From: Parafrankia irregularis
GTDB lineage: Bacteria > Actinomycetota > Actinomycetes > Frankiales > Frankiaceae
Reading direction: 5' to 3'
Length of the DNA stretch: 64,000 bases
NCBI RefSeq assembly: GCF_001536285.1
Contig: NZ_FAOZ01000002.1
Location: 124,001-188,000 of the forward strand
In this document: piece by piece, positions 42,409 to 52,598 of the stretch
Position numbering within the stretch: position 1 is the first letter of the stretch
Layout: every line of letters begins with the position of its first letter
Program-made: the position numbers and the translations under genes
The notes under the pieces: model-generated
Seen by the model: the letters and a program-made list of their open reading frames with translations, nothing else
Told to the model about the DNA's origin: nothing
Databases searched by the model: none

Positions 42409-42684
42409 CTGCCGGGGCCAGCGCGGTGTTGCTGCGGATCGGGGTCGGCCGCGGGTGGTGCCTCTTGCCGAGCAGGTGCAGCACCATGCGGGTGAGGTCG
42501 ACGTTCTCGACACGGCGCTTCGCGCTTCTGTACGGCTGGTGACCGACCTGGCGCACAACGCCGGGGACGTCTTTCCGTTTCCTCAGCCCGTCACCGGGAG
42601 CACGATCGGGGCATGGGTGGTTTTGGCAGTCGGGCCCGCGGCGGCACGGGCAACCTCGCGGGCGCGGGAAACGTCAATCCAGCC

Positions 42685-43620
42685 ATGACGCGCAGCGGTT
42701 CCGCGGCCGCCTTGTGCACGGTGGTGTGCCTCGTCGTCGTGCTTGCGGGGTGCGGCGGTGGCGGCGCGCCGCCAGCCGGCCCGGCGGCGGGCCCGACGAC
42801 CAGTGTCACGACGGACGCGCCGGCGCCGAGCGTCACCGGCCTCCCCGGCACGACGGTCTCGCCGGTCTCCTCGGCACCCAGCGCCTCCGCGAGCCATCCG
42901 CCGCGCGCGACCGGCACGCCGCCCGGGCCGACATCGCGGCCCACCACTGTCGCGCCACCGTCGACGCCGGGCACAGCGCTGTCCGCCGGGGTGGCGGGGA
43001 AGGACTGGGAGCGGCTGCCAACGACCCGCAAGATCGTCGCGCTGACGTTCGACGCCGGTGCCAACGCGGACGGCGTCGCCCCGGTCCTCGCGACGCTGCG
43101 GCGGGAGAACGTTCCGGCCACGTTCTTCCTGACCGGCCAGTTCGCGAAGAACTTCCCGTCGAAGGTTCAGGACATCGCGGCCGCGGGCGGGCGGATCGGG
43201 AACCATTCCGCAACGCATCCGTATTTCACCAAGCTCACCGACTCCGAGATCCGTAGCCAGGTACAGAGTGCCGAAGGCGACATCCGGACGGCCACCGGCC
43301 AGGACCCGCGGCCGTTCTTCCGTTTCCCGTACGGGGACCGGAACGTGCATGACATCGCTCTGCTCAACGAGCTTGGCTACGTCCCGGTCCGGTGGACCGT
43401 CGATACCGTCGGCTGGAAGGGCACATCTGGCGGAGCCAGTGTGGAGTCCGTCACGACAAGGGTTCTGAACGCGCTGACACCCGGCGAGATCGTGCTCATG
43501 CACCTGGGCTCTCACCCGGAGGACCATTCGACGCTCGACGCCGACGCGTTGCCCGGCGTTATCAAGGCGCTGCGTGAGCAGGGCTACGGCTTCGTCACCC
43601 TCGACGTCCTTCTCGGGTAA
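42685..43620 (+). CDS. NodB-type polysaccharide deacetylase lipoprotein (CE4)
   Basis: 311 residues from the ATG at 42685; an upstream ATG at 42613 would add 24 residues before the signal peptide. The signal ends with an LAGC lipobox. A Ser/Thr/Pro-rich linker of about 90 residues leads to the NodB domain. Motifs: TFDAGAN (motif 1, second Asp replaced by Ala), HSATHP (zinc-binding His pair), RFPYGDRN, DTVGWKG and IVLMHLGSHPEDHST. The family removes N- or O-acetyl groups from peptidoglycan, chitin or xylan. The TFDAG variant occurs in known family members, so activity is plausible. It sits outside the membrane, probably modifying cell wall. Confidence 0.9.
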   Translation: MTRSGSAAALCTVVCLVVVLAGCGGGGAPPAGPAAGPTTSVTTDAPAPSVTGLPGTTVSPVSSAPSASASHPPRATGTPPGPTSRPTTVAPPSTPGTALSAGVAGKDWERLPTTRKIVALTFDAGANADGVAPVLATLRRENVPATFFLTGQFAKNFPSKVQDIAAAGGRIGNHSATHPYFTKLTDSEIRSQVQSAEGDIRTATGQDPRPFFRFPYGDRNVHDIALLNELGYVPVRWTVDTVGWKGTSGGASVESVTTRVLNALTPGEIVLMHLGSHPEDHSTLDADALPGVIKALREQGYGFVTLDVLLG

Positions 43621-43691
43621 CCCGCCGGTCGGCCGCGTCGGGTCATCGACCGCCGACGGAACTGAAGCTGTCACGTTCGCGAGAACATCAC

Positions 43692-43970
43692 CTCCTCGCG
43701 GAGGCACAGGGTGCGGTAAGCGCGGTTGCCGAGTTCCACCTCCGCGAAATCGCGATCACTGCCCGCCTGCCAGCGGCGGCCCCGGTGCAGCGGCTTTTGG
43801 GCTCCTACGACGACGGTGTATGGGTCGCCGGCATCTACGCCGAGATCGAGGGCTGCCTTCCCAGCCGGCCGTGGCGGCACGGCGAGCTGAGTCGCGTCCT
43901 CGGCGCCCTGACCCGGCTGAGCGCCGACCTCACCCCCGCGTCGGTCGCCCCGGCCCCCTGGCTGCGCCGC
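43692..43970 (+). pseudogene. Aminoglycoside-phosphotransferase-like fragment
   Basis: One frame reads REIAITARLPAAAPVQRLLG, SYDDGVWVAGIYAEIEGCLP and WRHGELSRVLGALTRLSADL. This is the N-lobe end of actinobacterial phosphotransferase (APH/choline kinase-like) proteins, where GSYDDGxWVALVFExxEG is typical. The catalytic C-lobe (HxDxxxxN, DW) is missing and the DNA runs into another family's tail, so this is a broken remnant. Confidence 0.65.
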
Positions 43971-44017
43971 GCCTTGGTGGGTGGCGGGCGCTGGCACAGA
44001 GCGCCGGGGCCCTGGCG

Positions 44018-44131
44018 CGCCTTGCCGCGGTGACCGGCGAACTGCTGCGGGAGCTCACGCTCGACCCCACCCGCGACTACCAGCCGACCGGTCGGCCCCA
44101 CGGACCAGCCCGCAAAACCACGAAGCCCTGA
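44018..44131 (+). pseudogene. 3' remnant of an IS481/rve-type integrase
   Basis: The last codons of a frame read VTGELLRELTLDPTRDYQPT then GRPHGPARKTTKP and stop at 44131. This matches the C-terminal beta-strand tail of integrase-core (IS481-like) transposases common in Frankia and Streptomyces. The catalytic DDE core is absent upstream. The stop codon lies within the hairpin that follows tRNA-Arg(CCT). Confidence 0.65.
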
Positions 44132-44155
44132 ACCCAAGATCGTAGGTCCAGGGCT
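44124..44155 (-). terminator. Terminator of tRNA-Arg(CCT)
   Basis: AGCCCTGAACC (44124-44134) pairs with GGTCCAGGGCT (44145-44155) with one A/C mismatch and a 10-nt loop. On the minus strand it is followed by a T-rich stretch (TCGTGGTTTTGC) 28 bp after the tRNA end. Confidence 0.7.
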
Positions 44156-44182
44156 ATGCCGATGTCCTGAGACATCACACGG

Positions 44183-44255
44183 TGCCCCTGGCAGGAATCG
44201 AACCTGCGACCTACCGCTTAGGAGGCGGTCGCTCTATCCACTGAGCTACAGAGGC
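44183..44255 (-). tRNA. tRNA-Arg (anticodon CCT)
   Basis: 73 nt: acceptor GCCTCTG/CAGGGGC (one G-T pair), D stem GCTC/GAGC, anticodon stem ACCGC/GCGGT with loop CTCCTAA (anticodon CCT), T arm with TTCGATT. The discriminator is A. It reads the rare AGG codon in high-GC genomes, and integrase debris lies just downstream of its 3' end. Confidence 0.95.
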
Positions 44256-44492
44256 ATTGCGCCGCGATAATACAAGGATTTGGCCGGTGACCACACACCA
44301 GGTCTGTCACGCATCGCGGCCAGGCGGCACGAACCTGCGCGAGGGCCGCGGGATCTTCGGAGATGCGACCGGCTCAGACGCCGGCGCGCCCAGGTGACGG
44401 ACGTCCGTCCGCGGGGCCGCGCACGCTCGATGGTCCTGCGGCCTGGCTGAGCGTGCGCGCTGGGTGATCAGCGCCTTTCCGGGGGTCGGGGT

Positions 44493-44717
44493 TCAGCCGA
44501 ACTGCTCGGCCATCTCGACGAGTTCCTTGCAGCGGGGGCAGACCGGGTAGCGCTGCGGGTCGCGGACCGGCTCGAACTTGTAGCCGCACAGGGCTGTTAC
44601 GCGGCCACCCTCGATGGAGGCTCGGACGATCTCCTCGCGGCGCGCGTAGTGGGAGTGGTCATCTCCCTCGTCGGTGCGGGTGTCGGACGTCTCCGGCGCG
44701 ATCTGCGTGGTGCTCAT
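44493..44717 (-). CDS. DUF3039 protein
   Basis: 74 residues. An acidic, His-containing lead (TDEGDDHSHYARREEIVRAS) precedes GGRVTALCGYKFEPVRDPQR and YPVCPRCKELVEMAEQF. The single Cys in ALCG plus the CPRC pair give a probable zinc knuckle, diagnostic for DUF3039, a small protein family nearly universal in actinobacteria with unknown role. Its gene is divergent from the DtxR-type regulator. Confidence 0.9.
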   Translation of the reverse strand: MSTTQIAPETSDTRTDEGDDHSHYARREEIVRASIEGGRVTALCGYKFEPVRDPQRYPVCPRCKELVEMAEQFG

Positions 44718-45124
44718 ACCCTTGAGTGTAGGTACCTGCCCGCGTCGCGCCGCCCTGACGGTGTGGGTGCCGTGGTGGCTGCGTGACCGCAGGCGAGATC
44801 ATGCTCGCGGCCGTCTGGGCTCCTGCCCGGCGGTGCCGCCGTGTTCCTGGAAGCCGGTCCTTGATGTCGTTTTTGTGCGCGCCCCGGGCTGGGCCGAGGT
44901 GCGGGCGTGGCGCGCCGGCGACGCTCGTCCTCCAGCAAGGCCCAATCCCCACTTTGGGTACCCGGTCGGGTACCCTCGGTGGGTGGGGAGCGGTTCGGCG
45001 TAGTGACGACGGGGCGGCTTCCGGGGCGGCTTGGCCATACCACAATCCGACACCAGGACGCAGAGGAATGTGGCTCCTCCCGAGGGGCGTTGCAGCGTAC
45101 TCTGGTTGCGGACGAAGGAGACCG
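44718..45124. promoter_or_regulatory. Divergent region of DUF3039 and DtxR genes with twin GGGTACCC palindromes
   Basis: 407 bases. GGGTACCC occurs twice, at 44956-44963 and 44968-44975, separated by GGTC; the block as a whole is GGGTACCCGGTCGGGTACCC (44956-44975). It lies 150 bp upstream of the DtxR start. The even 12-bp spacing suggests a cooperative regulator site. It does not match the iron-box consensus, so autoregulation by DtxR is not implied. No gene is seen here. Confidence 0.5.
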
Positions 45125-45811
45125 GTGACTGGACTGATTGACAGTACCGAGATGTACCTCCGGACCCTGTACGAGCTACGGGAGGAGGGCATCACCCCGC
45201 TGCGTGCCCGGCTGGTCGAACGGCTGCATGTGAGTGCGCCGGCGGCGAGTGAGTCGACTGCGCGGCTGGCGAGCGAGGGCCTGGTGGCCCTGGCTGATGA
45301 CCGGACGGTGCAGTTCACGGAGAAGGGCCTGGTCAGGGCCACGGCGGTGATGCGTAAGCATCGTCTCGCCGAGCTACTCCTGACCAAGATCATTGGCCTG
45401 GACTGGGCGCTGGTTCACAACGAGGCATGTCGCTGGGAGCACGTGATCTCGGACGAGGTCGAGGCCCGGCTGACGGTTCTTCTGGGTGATCCGAAGCGTT
45501 GCCCCTTCGGCAACGAGATCCCGGCTCCGTTGGAGACCGCCGAGCCGCCCGTCGCGGCCCCGGTGAGCCTGCTCACCTCCGCTGAGCGGAATGTCAGTGG
45601 CCCCAAGGCCGTGACGGTGAGCTGGATCTCCGAACGCCTCCAGACCGACGAGAACGCGATGCGCACCCTGCGCGACGCATCGGTCGTGCCAGGCGCGAAG
45701 ATCTCGCTGAACGCTCGTGGTGACAGGCTCTACATCGCGAAGCCGGACGGTGACGCCGACGAATCGGAGATCAGCCGGGGCATGGCGTCCCTGGTCTACG
45801 TCGATCACTGA
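45125..45811 (+). CDS. DtxR/IdeR-family iron-dependent repressor
   Basis: 228 residues from the GTG at 45125, with AAGGAGA just upstream. Residue numbering equals that of corynebacterial DtxR: primary-site ligands M10, C102, E105, H106 (ACRWEH) and ancillary-site H79, E83, H98 are all present. Domains: winged HTH (1-73), dimerisation and metal domain (74-140), C-terminal SH3/FeoA-like domain (about 150-228, VSWISERLQTDENAMRTLRD, VVPGAKISLNARGDRLYIAK). With Fe(II) it should repress genes carrying TTAGGTTAG-type boxes, such as the pair at 29322-29356. Cys at position 102 favours Fe over Mn specificity. Confidence 0.95.
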   Translation: MTGLIDSTEMYLRTLYELREEGITPLRARLVERLHVSAPAASESTARLASEGLVALADDRTVQFTEKGLVRATAVMRKHRLAELLLTKIIGLDWALVHNEACRWEHVISDEVEARLTVLLGDPKRCPFGNEIPAPLETAEPPVAAPVSLLTSAERNVSGPKAVTVSWISERLQTDENAMRTLRDASVVPGAKISLNARGDRLYIAKPDGDADESEISRGMASLVYVDH

Positions 45812-46295
45812 GCCTCTTCCACCGTCGGCTCGGCATCCGCGTTCGCGGGCTGTGCGACGGAGAAGGCTCACTGGCACTCCGGCGAGCCAGCGGTGGCGCC
45901 CGCCACAGCGGTGCGTCTGTCGGCAAGCGTCCCTCGGCTCATCTTGAACAACTTCACTGCTGGTATCTGAGGACCGGGCCCGTTGGGTCCGGTCCGATGT
46001 ATTTCCGAGGAGAGATCGGGCGCAGCTGCGCGCGCCAGACGACTGGCGGACGGAGGCAGCCGGCAAGCTGATAGCCCATAAGTGGTGGTTGGCCGGGTGT
46101 GGCCTGGCATGTTCTGGCCGGCAGGCGCTCCGGCTGTGATGGGAGCCGGCGCCGCGGCCTGGCCCGCCAGGGCTGGGCTCGCCGCCGCCAGGGCTGGGCT
46201 CGGTCTCGTCCAGCCGCCATAGCCCACCGCTGCGGGCTTCGACGGTCGCTGCTCGTTCCCAGAGCCCCGCGGATGAGGGGCCCCGGACGGCGCGG
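45812..46295. other. Intergenic region between convergent DtxR and NlpC/P60 genes
   Basis: 484 bases with no convincing gene. CGCCAGGGCTGGGCTCG is repeated at 46165-46181 and 46186-46202 (21-bp step). Frames crossing it have no ribosome site and poor codon pattern. Confidence 0.4.
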
Positions 46296-47678
46296 TCAGG
46301 CTCCGGGCCGTACGCCGCCCTGGAAGGACGACCACCACACGTTCTCGATCCGCACGACCTCTCCGGTGCGCGGAGCGTGGATCATCTTTCCATCGCCGAT
46401 GTAGATGCCGACGTGATAAAGATCCGCGCCGAAGAAGACGAGATCGCCGGGAATCAGCTCCGCGCGGGAGACCCGCCGGCCGGATGTCCACTGGTCGCCG
46501 GTGTAGTGGGGGATGGCGACGCCTGCCTTGCCCCAGACCCACTGGGACAGCCCGGAGCAGTCGAAGCTGTCCGGTCCCTCGGCACCCCAGACGTAGGGTT
46601 TCCCCAGCTGTGCGTGTGCTTCCTGGACCGCGCGGGCGGCCCCGCCGCTGCCGCCGGTGGGGGGCGGTGGCGCCGGCGCGACTGGTGCGGCGGCGAAGGT
46701 TGAGCCGGCCGTCGCGACGAGCCCGGCTTCCCGGGTGAGGCGTTCACGTTCCAGCGCGGCCTGGCGGGCCGCTTCCGCGGCTGCCGCGGCTTCGGCGGCC
46801 TGACGGGCACGTAGCGCGGCTGCTTCCCGTTCGCGGGCCTCTCGTTCCAGCTGGGCCTGTCGGTCGATCAGGTCGTCCAACAGCTGGTGCTGTTCGGCCG
46901 CGGAGGCTTCGATTCCGCGCCGTTGCTCGGAGAGTGAGTCGACGACGTGCTGACGACCGGCGAGGGCCTCGTCGGCGGCCTGCTTAGCCTCGGTCTGGTC
47001 GTGACGGGCCAGGCGCAGGTCGGACTCGGCGGCCCGCTGCCGCCGCGACAGTGCGTTGACGGCGCCGGCGCGGTCGAGCGCGGTCCGTGGATCTCCCGTA
47101 AGCAGGATGGAGAGCTGTTCGAAACCGCCTGAGCGGTAGGCCGAGGTCGCCAGCCCACGGTGGCGGTCCGACGCCGTTCGGACGGCTGCGTCCGCCGCGC
47201 TGAGGCGCTGACGGGCGGTTGTCGCGGTGCGTTCCGCCTCGGCGAGCCGGATGCGTTCCGCGTTGTACTGCTCGGCTGCCACGGAGAGCTGGTGCCCGAG
47301 CTCGTCGATACGGGCCCGGGTGGTCGCGATCTGCGTGGTGACGCTACCGAGGTCCTCTGCGTGGCCTTCCCTCGGCCGGTCGCCGGAGCCGGAGCCGGAG
47401 CCGGCGCGAGAGTCGGAGCCGGAGCCGGCGCGAGGGCTGGTGCCTGGCTCGGCGCGGGCGATACCGAGGCCGACTCCGAGGCCTGGACCAGCCGTCAGCG
47501 CGGGGCCTGCGGTCAGCACGCCAACCAGCGCGACGAGGGCCGGGCGCCGGCCTCGCGGACCGCTCTCCCGGGGCCGCGGTGGCGGCTCACGGCGCCATTT
47601 CTCGTCTTTCGTGCTCGATGAGCTCGGCCCTTCAATACCTCCTCTGTCATCCGCGGCGGACGAAGCGGGCGAATTCAT
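46296..47678 (-). CDS. Secreted NlpC/P60 peptidoglycan hydrolase with coiled coil (RipA-like)
   Basis: 460 residues from the ATG at 47678; a GTG at 47756 would add 26 residues. After a polar lead a signal helix (RRPALVALVGVLTAGPALTA) exports it. A long Ala/Glu/Arg coiled coil follows (about 115-315), then a hinge and the NlpC/P60 domain (about 350-460): catalytic Cys in DSFDCSGLSQW, first His in YHVGIYIG, second His in MIHAPR. The layout is that of RipA-type D,L-endopeptidases that cut stem peptides during septation, the coiled coil serving for autoinhibition or partner docking. Divergent from amtB. Confidence 0.92.
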   Translation of the reverse strand: MNSPASSAADDRGGIEGPSSSSTKDEKWRREPPPRPRESGPRGRRPALVALVGVLTAGPALTAGPGLGVGLGIARAEPGTSPRAGSGSDSRAGSGSGSGDRPREGHAEDLGSVTTQIATTRARIDELGHQLSVAAEQYNAERIRLAEAERTATTARQRLSAADAAVRTASDRHRGLATSAYRSGGFEQLSILLTGDPRTALDRAGAVNALSRRQRAAESDLRLARHDQTEAKQAADEALAGRQHVVDSLSEQRRGIEASAAEQHQLLDDLIDRQAQLEREAREREAAALRARQAAEAAAAAEAARQAALERERLTREAGLVATAGSTFAAAPVAPAPPPPTGGSGGAARAVQEAHAQLGKPYVWGAEGPDSFDCSGLSQWVWGKAGVAIPHYTGDQWTSGRRVSRAELIPGDLVFFGADLYHVGIYIGDGKMIHAPRTGEVVRIENVWWSSFQGGVRPGA

Positions 47679-47878
47679 ACCCGATCGGGGGATACTGTTG
47701 GCCTCGTGGGACGGGCTGCCGGCGCTATGCCAGCCCTCCGTCGGAACACTGGTCACGACGCGGCACCGTAACTCTGTGCAGTTGTAGAGTCACGGAAGCG
47801 CGCCGACCGACACGGAGGGTCTCGGAACGCCCACCTGGCGCCCAAGGTCGGGGCGCACGGGTCGCCCAATTCAGCGAT

Positions 47879-47916
47879 TTCACACGTCGGAAACAGATTA
47901 GACACTAGAACGGAAC
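47879..47916 (+). promoter_or_regulatory. GlnR-type box upstream of amtB
   Basis: TTCAC-n6-GAAAC-n6-GACAC-n6-GGAAC runs from 47879 to 47916. This follows the actinobacterial GlnR pattern of alternating GTnAC and GaAAC units with 6-bp spacing; one 5-mer is exact and the other three differ at one base each. It lies 107 bp before the amtB start. Nitrogen-limitation activation of the amtB operon is expected by analogy with Streptomyces and Mycobacterium. Confidence 0.75.
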
Positions 47917-48022
47917 AGATCTTATCGACTCTTCGGCCGGAGGGACCGGGACGAGCGCAGCGTGGCCGGAGTCCGGGTAGCGCAGTCCGCGCGGTGCGCG
48001 CGGGGGGAATGACAGGAGTGAC

Positions 48023-49641
<1,619 letters not shown>

Positions 49642-49658
49642 GCCGTACGAAACATCCT

Positions 49659-49689
49659 GGGGGCGCACCTGTTACGGTGCGCCCCCTTT
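49659..49689 (+). terminator. Intrinsic terminator between glnK and glnD
   Basis: GGGGGCGCACC (49659-49669) and GGTGCGCCCCC (49676-49686) form an 11-bp perfect stem with a 6-nt loop, followed by TTTCCGTTT. It lies 18 bp after the glnK stop, so amtB-glnK can end here and glnD transcription is at least partly separate. Confidence 0.85.
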
Positions 49690-49808
49690 CCGTTTCGGTG
49701 CCGTGACGACCAGAAGAGCTTTCGGTCGCATATCACCGGACAGCGGGAAGGAAAGTGCGCGAGAGTGCCAGAGTGGGGGCTGTGGACCAGTAGGACGGGG
49801 GGCGACCG

Positions 49809-52175
49809 GTGGACGCGAGACTCCAGGCTCTGCGGGGCCGTGCGGACGAATTTCCCGGTTTGACCGGATCCGCGCTGCGTAAGGCCCTGGCTGAACTCGC
49901 CGACGCCGCGCTCGCCGACCTGTTCGGAGAACCAGGTGCCGGTATCGCGCTGCTGGCCGTGGGCGGCTACGGGCGCCGCGAGCCGGCCTTCGGCAGCGAC
50001 CTCGACCTCGTGCTCGTCCACGACGGTCGCCGCAAGGACGTGTCCGCGGTCGCCGACGCGATCTGGTACCCGCTGTGGGACGCCGGGGTCGGCCTGGACC
50101 ACAGCGTCCGCACCGTCGACGAAGCCGTCACCGTCGCCGACACCGACCTCAAGGCGGCCCTGGGCCTGCTCGACGCACGTCTCATCCGCGGTGACACCGG
50201 CCTCGCGGCGAAGCTCGTCGACACGGTCCGGGCCCGTTGGCGGTCGCGGGCGTCACGTCGGCTGCCGGAGCTCGCCCTGTCGGTCAACGAACGGGCTCGC
50301 CGGACGGGAGAGGTCGCCTTCCTCCTCGAGCCGGACCTGAAGGACTCCCGGGGCGGCATGCGCGATGTGCAGGCGCTGAAGGCGCTCGCCGCCGCCTGGG
50401 TGGCCGAGGAGCCCCCGCCGCGCGTCCAGCAGGCCTACGAGGTGCTGCTGGACGTCCGCGGTGAGGTGCGCCGGATCGGTCAGGGCCGCGGGCAGGACCG
50501 GCTCCTCCTGCAGGACGGCGAGGCGGTGGCCGCGGCCCTGGGCTACCCGGACTCCGTCGCCGTCTCCCGCGCGGTCGCCGACGCGGGCCGGGTCATCTCC
50601 TGGACCTGGGACACCACCTGGTATCGGGTCGCGGCCGCGCAGCGCTCCAACTCCAGGATCGGCGCCGGGCTGCGTCGCCCGGTCCGCCGGCCGCTGGACG
50701 AAGGCGTGGTCGAGCAGGACGGGGAGATCCAGCTGGCCCGGGACGCCGATCCGGGGAACGACCCCGGACTCGTCCTGCGTGCGGCCGCCGCCGCGGCGCG
50801 CACCGGCATCCCGTTCGGCCGCTACGCCATCGACCGGCTCGCCCAGGAGGCGCCCGCGATGCCCGCGCCGTGGCCCGAGGCCGCGCGCGACGACCTGGTC
50901 AGCCTGCTGGCGACCGGTGACCCCGCGATCCGGGTGATGGAGTCCCTCGATCAGGTGGGGCTGCTCGAGCGGCTGATCCCCGAGTGGGCCGCGGTGCGCA
51001 GCAGGCCACAGCGCAACCCGTACCACCGCTACACCGTCGACCGGCATCTGCTCGAGGCCGCCGCCCGCGCCGCCGCGCACACCCGGGACGTCGACCGGCC
51101 CGACCTGCTCCTGCTCGGCGCGCTGCTGCACGATATCGGCAAGGGGTACCCAGGAGACCACACCGACGCCGGCATCGACGTCGTGCGAGAGCTGGCACCC
51201 CGGCTGGGGCTCCCGCCCGAGGACACCGAGATCCTGCTCGCGATGATCCGGCACCATCTCCTGCTGGTCGAGGCCGCGACGAGGCGGGACATCGACGACA
51301 CCGCCACGATCGAGTCGGTGGCCGCCTCCGCCGGCAGCGTCCGAGTGCTCACCCTGCTGCACCGGCTCACCGAGGCCGACGCCCAGGCGACCGGGCCGAC
51401 CGCCTGGAACGCCTGGAAGGCCCGGCTCGTCTCCGAGCTCGTCCAACGCGCCACGGCCGTGCTCGACGGCCGCGAGCCGCCCTGCCCGCCCGCGCTGTCC
51501 GACCGCCAGATCGCGCTGCTCGCGCTGCCCGGCGACCTCACCGTGCAGGTCAACCCGCTGCCCGACGAGGGCATGTTCGAGATCGTCGTCGTGACGGCCG
51601 ACGACCGGGTGGGGCTGCTCGCCACCACGGCGGGCGTGCTCGCGCTCAACCGGCTGGACGTCCGACGTGCCTCGGCGCGAAGCTCCGCCGGGCGGTCCCT
51701 GCTACAGGCTGCCGTCGCCGCGCCGCACGGCGAGCGGCCCGACCTCCAACGGCTCCAGACGGACCTGCGTGGGGCGATCACGGGCAGCCTCGACCTGACC
51801 GCACGTCTCGCCGGCCGCGAACAGGACTATGCATCGAGTCGGCGGCGCAGCACCCCGGCGCCACCCCAGGTGATCTTCGACGATTCCGGCTCCGTGCCGG
51901 TGGTCGAGGTCCGGGCGCCCGACCGTGCCGGCGTGCTGCACCGCATCGCCAGGGCGCTGGCCGAGACGGGCCTGGACGTCCGCACCGCGATCGTCGCGAC
52001 CCTGGGCCTGGACGTGGTCGATGCCTTCTACGTCGAGGATCCTGTCGAGGGCCCGGCCGGCACGCGACCGGCCGCGGTGCTCAGCGGCGAACGGCGCGCC
52101 GAGGTGGAGTCCGTCGTCCTGGCAGCCCTGACCGCAGGCGCGGTGGCCGGTGCCAGCGCTGGCGACGGTCCGTGA
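49809..52175 (+). CDS. glnD: PII uridylyl/adenylyltransferase GlnD
   Basis: 788 residues from a GTG at 49809. The nucleotidyltransferase domain holds GGYGRREPAFGSDLDL (G52, S63, D64 and D66 of the NT signature). The GlnE/UTase helical domain follows (RGGMRDVQALKAL). The HD hydrolase has its motif at H441-D442 (LLHDIGKG), and two ACT domains end the protein (about 590-670 and 700-770; VVVTADDRVGLLATTAGVLA, VEVRAPDRAGVLHRIARALA). It modifies and demodifies GlnK according to glutamine. Length is slightly short for the family but no domain is missing. A terminator in the 167-bp gap before it suggests its own promoter. Confidence 0.95.
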   Translation: MDARLQALRGRADEFPGLTGSALRKALAELADAALADLFGEPGAGIALLAVGGYGRREPAFGSDLDLVLVHDGRRKDVSAVADAIWYPLWDAGVGLDHSVRTVDEAVTVADTDLKAALGLLDARLIRGDTGLAAKLVDTVRARWRSRASRRLPELALSVNERARRTGEVAFLLEPDLKDSRGGMRDVQALKALAAAWVAEEPPPRVQQAYEVLLDVRGEVRRIGQGRGQDRLLLQDGEAVAAALGYPDSVAVSRAVADAGRVISWTWDTTWYRVAAAQRSNSRIGAGLRRPVRRPLDEGVVEQDGEIQLARDADPGNDPGLVLRAAAAAARTGIPFGRYAIDRLAQEAPAMPAPWPEAARDDLVSLLATGDPAIRVMESLDQVGLLERLIPEWAAVRSRPQRNPYHRYTVDRHLLEAAARAAAHTRDVDRPDLLLLGALLHDIGKGYPGDHTDAGIDVVRELAPRLGLPPEDTEILLAMIRHHLLLVEAATRRDIDDTATIESVAASAGSVRVLTLLHRLTEADAQATGPTAWNAWKARLVSELVQRATAVLDGREPPCPPALSDRQIALLALPGDLTVQVNPLPDEGMFEIVVVTADDRVGLLATTAGVLALNRLDVRRASARSSAGRSLLQAAVAAPHGERPDLQRLQTDLRGAITGSLDLTARLAGREQDYASSRRRSTPAPPQVIFDDSGSVPVVEVRAPDRAGVLHRIARALAETGLDVRTAIVATLGLDVVDAFYVEDPVEGPAGTRPAAVLSGERRAEVESVVLAALTAGAVAGASAGDGP

Positions 52176-52333
52176 CCGTCCACCTCGATCCCGTCACGTT
52201 CGTCGCCGTCCGATACCTGAGGGTGTCCTGATCGGGAGCTGGCGTGGTGCCATCGGGGGAGTGTTGCGCTCCGCACGGGAGGGTCGTGGTCTGGTCCGCT
52301 GTGCGGGGCGCTATGCTTGGGACGCACCTTCAA

Positions 52334-52423
52334 GGAGGCTTCGCCTAGTCCGGTCTATGGCGCCGCACTGCTAATGCGGTTTGGGTCTACAGCCCATCCG
52401 GGGTTCAAATCCCCGAGCCTCCG
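52334..52423 (+). tRNA. tRNA-Ser (anticodon GCT)
   Basis: 90 nt with the long variable arm of a class II tRNA: acceptor GGAGGCT/AGCCTCC, anticodon stem CCGCA/TGCGG with loop CTGCTAA (anticodon GCT), variable arm TGGGTCTACAGCCCA, T arm GGGGTTCAAATCCCC. The discriminator is G, the serine identity base. Confidence 0.95.
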
Positions 52424-52429
52424 CCCTTG

Positions 52430-52468
52430 CTGGTCGGGCCCGTTCGCGTCGGACGGGCTTCTGACCAG
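52430..52468 (+). terminator. Terminator of tRNA-Ser(GCT)
   Basis: CTGGTC (52430-52435) with GACCAG (52463-52468), and inside it GCCCGT (52438-52443) with ACGGGC (52453-52458). The inner stem is followed by TTCT. It begins 7 nt after the tRNA. Confidence 0.65.
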
Positions 52469-52598
52469 GTACTTTTCCTTCACTGTCTGGCATCGCACTG
52501 TGTGCTGAGGTGTGCTTCCGTGGGCGGCAGTTCGGGTAGAACGTGCATGCCAAGCAGGGCGCGAGGGCCTGGTGCCGAGCGGACGACCAGGAGGCGGC

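Noticed and set aside
46165-46202. Two 17-bp direct repeats (CGCCAGGGCTGGGCTCG)
   Set aside because: Only two copies in GC-rich intergenic DNA with no inverted ends or coding content; insufficient for a mobile or regulatory call.
50253-51446. Minus-strand frame of 397 codons inside glnD
   Set aside because: Typical high-GC antisense frame; glnD is intact and fully explains the DNA.
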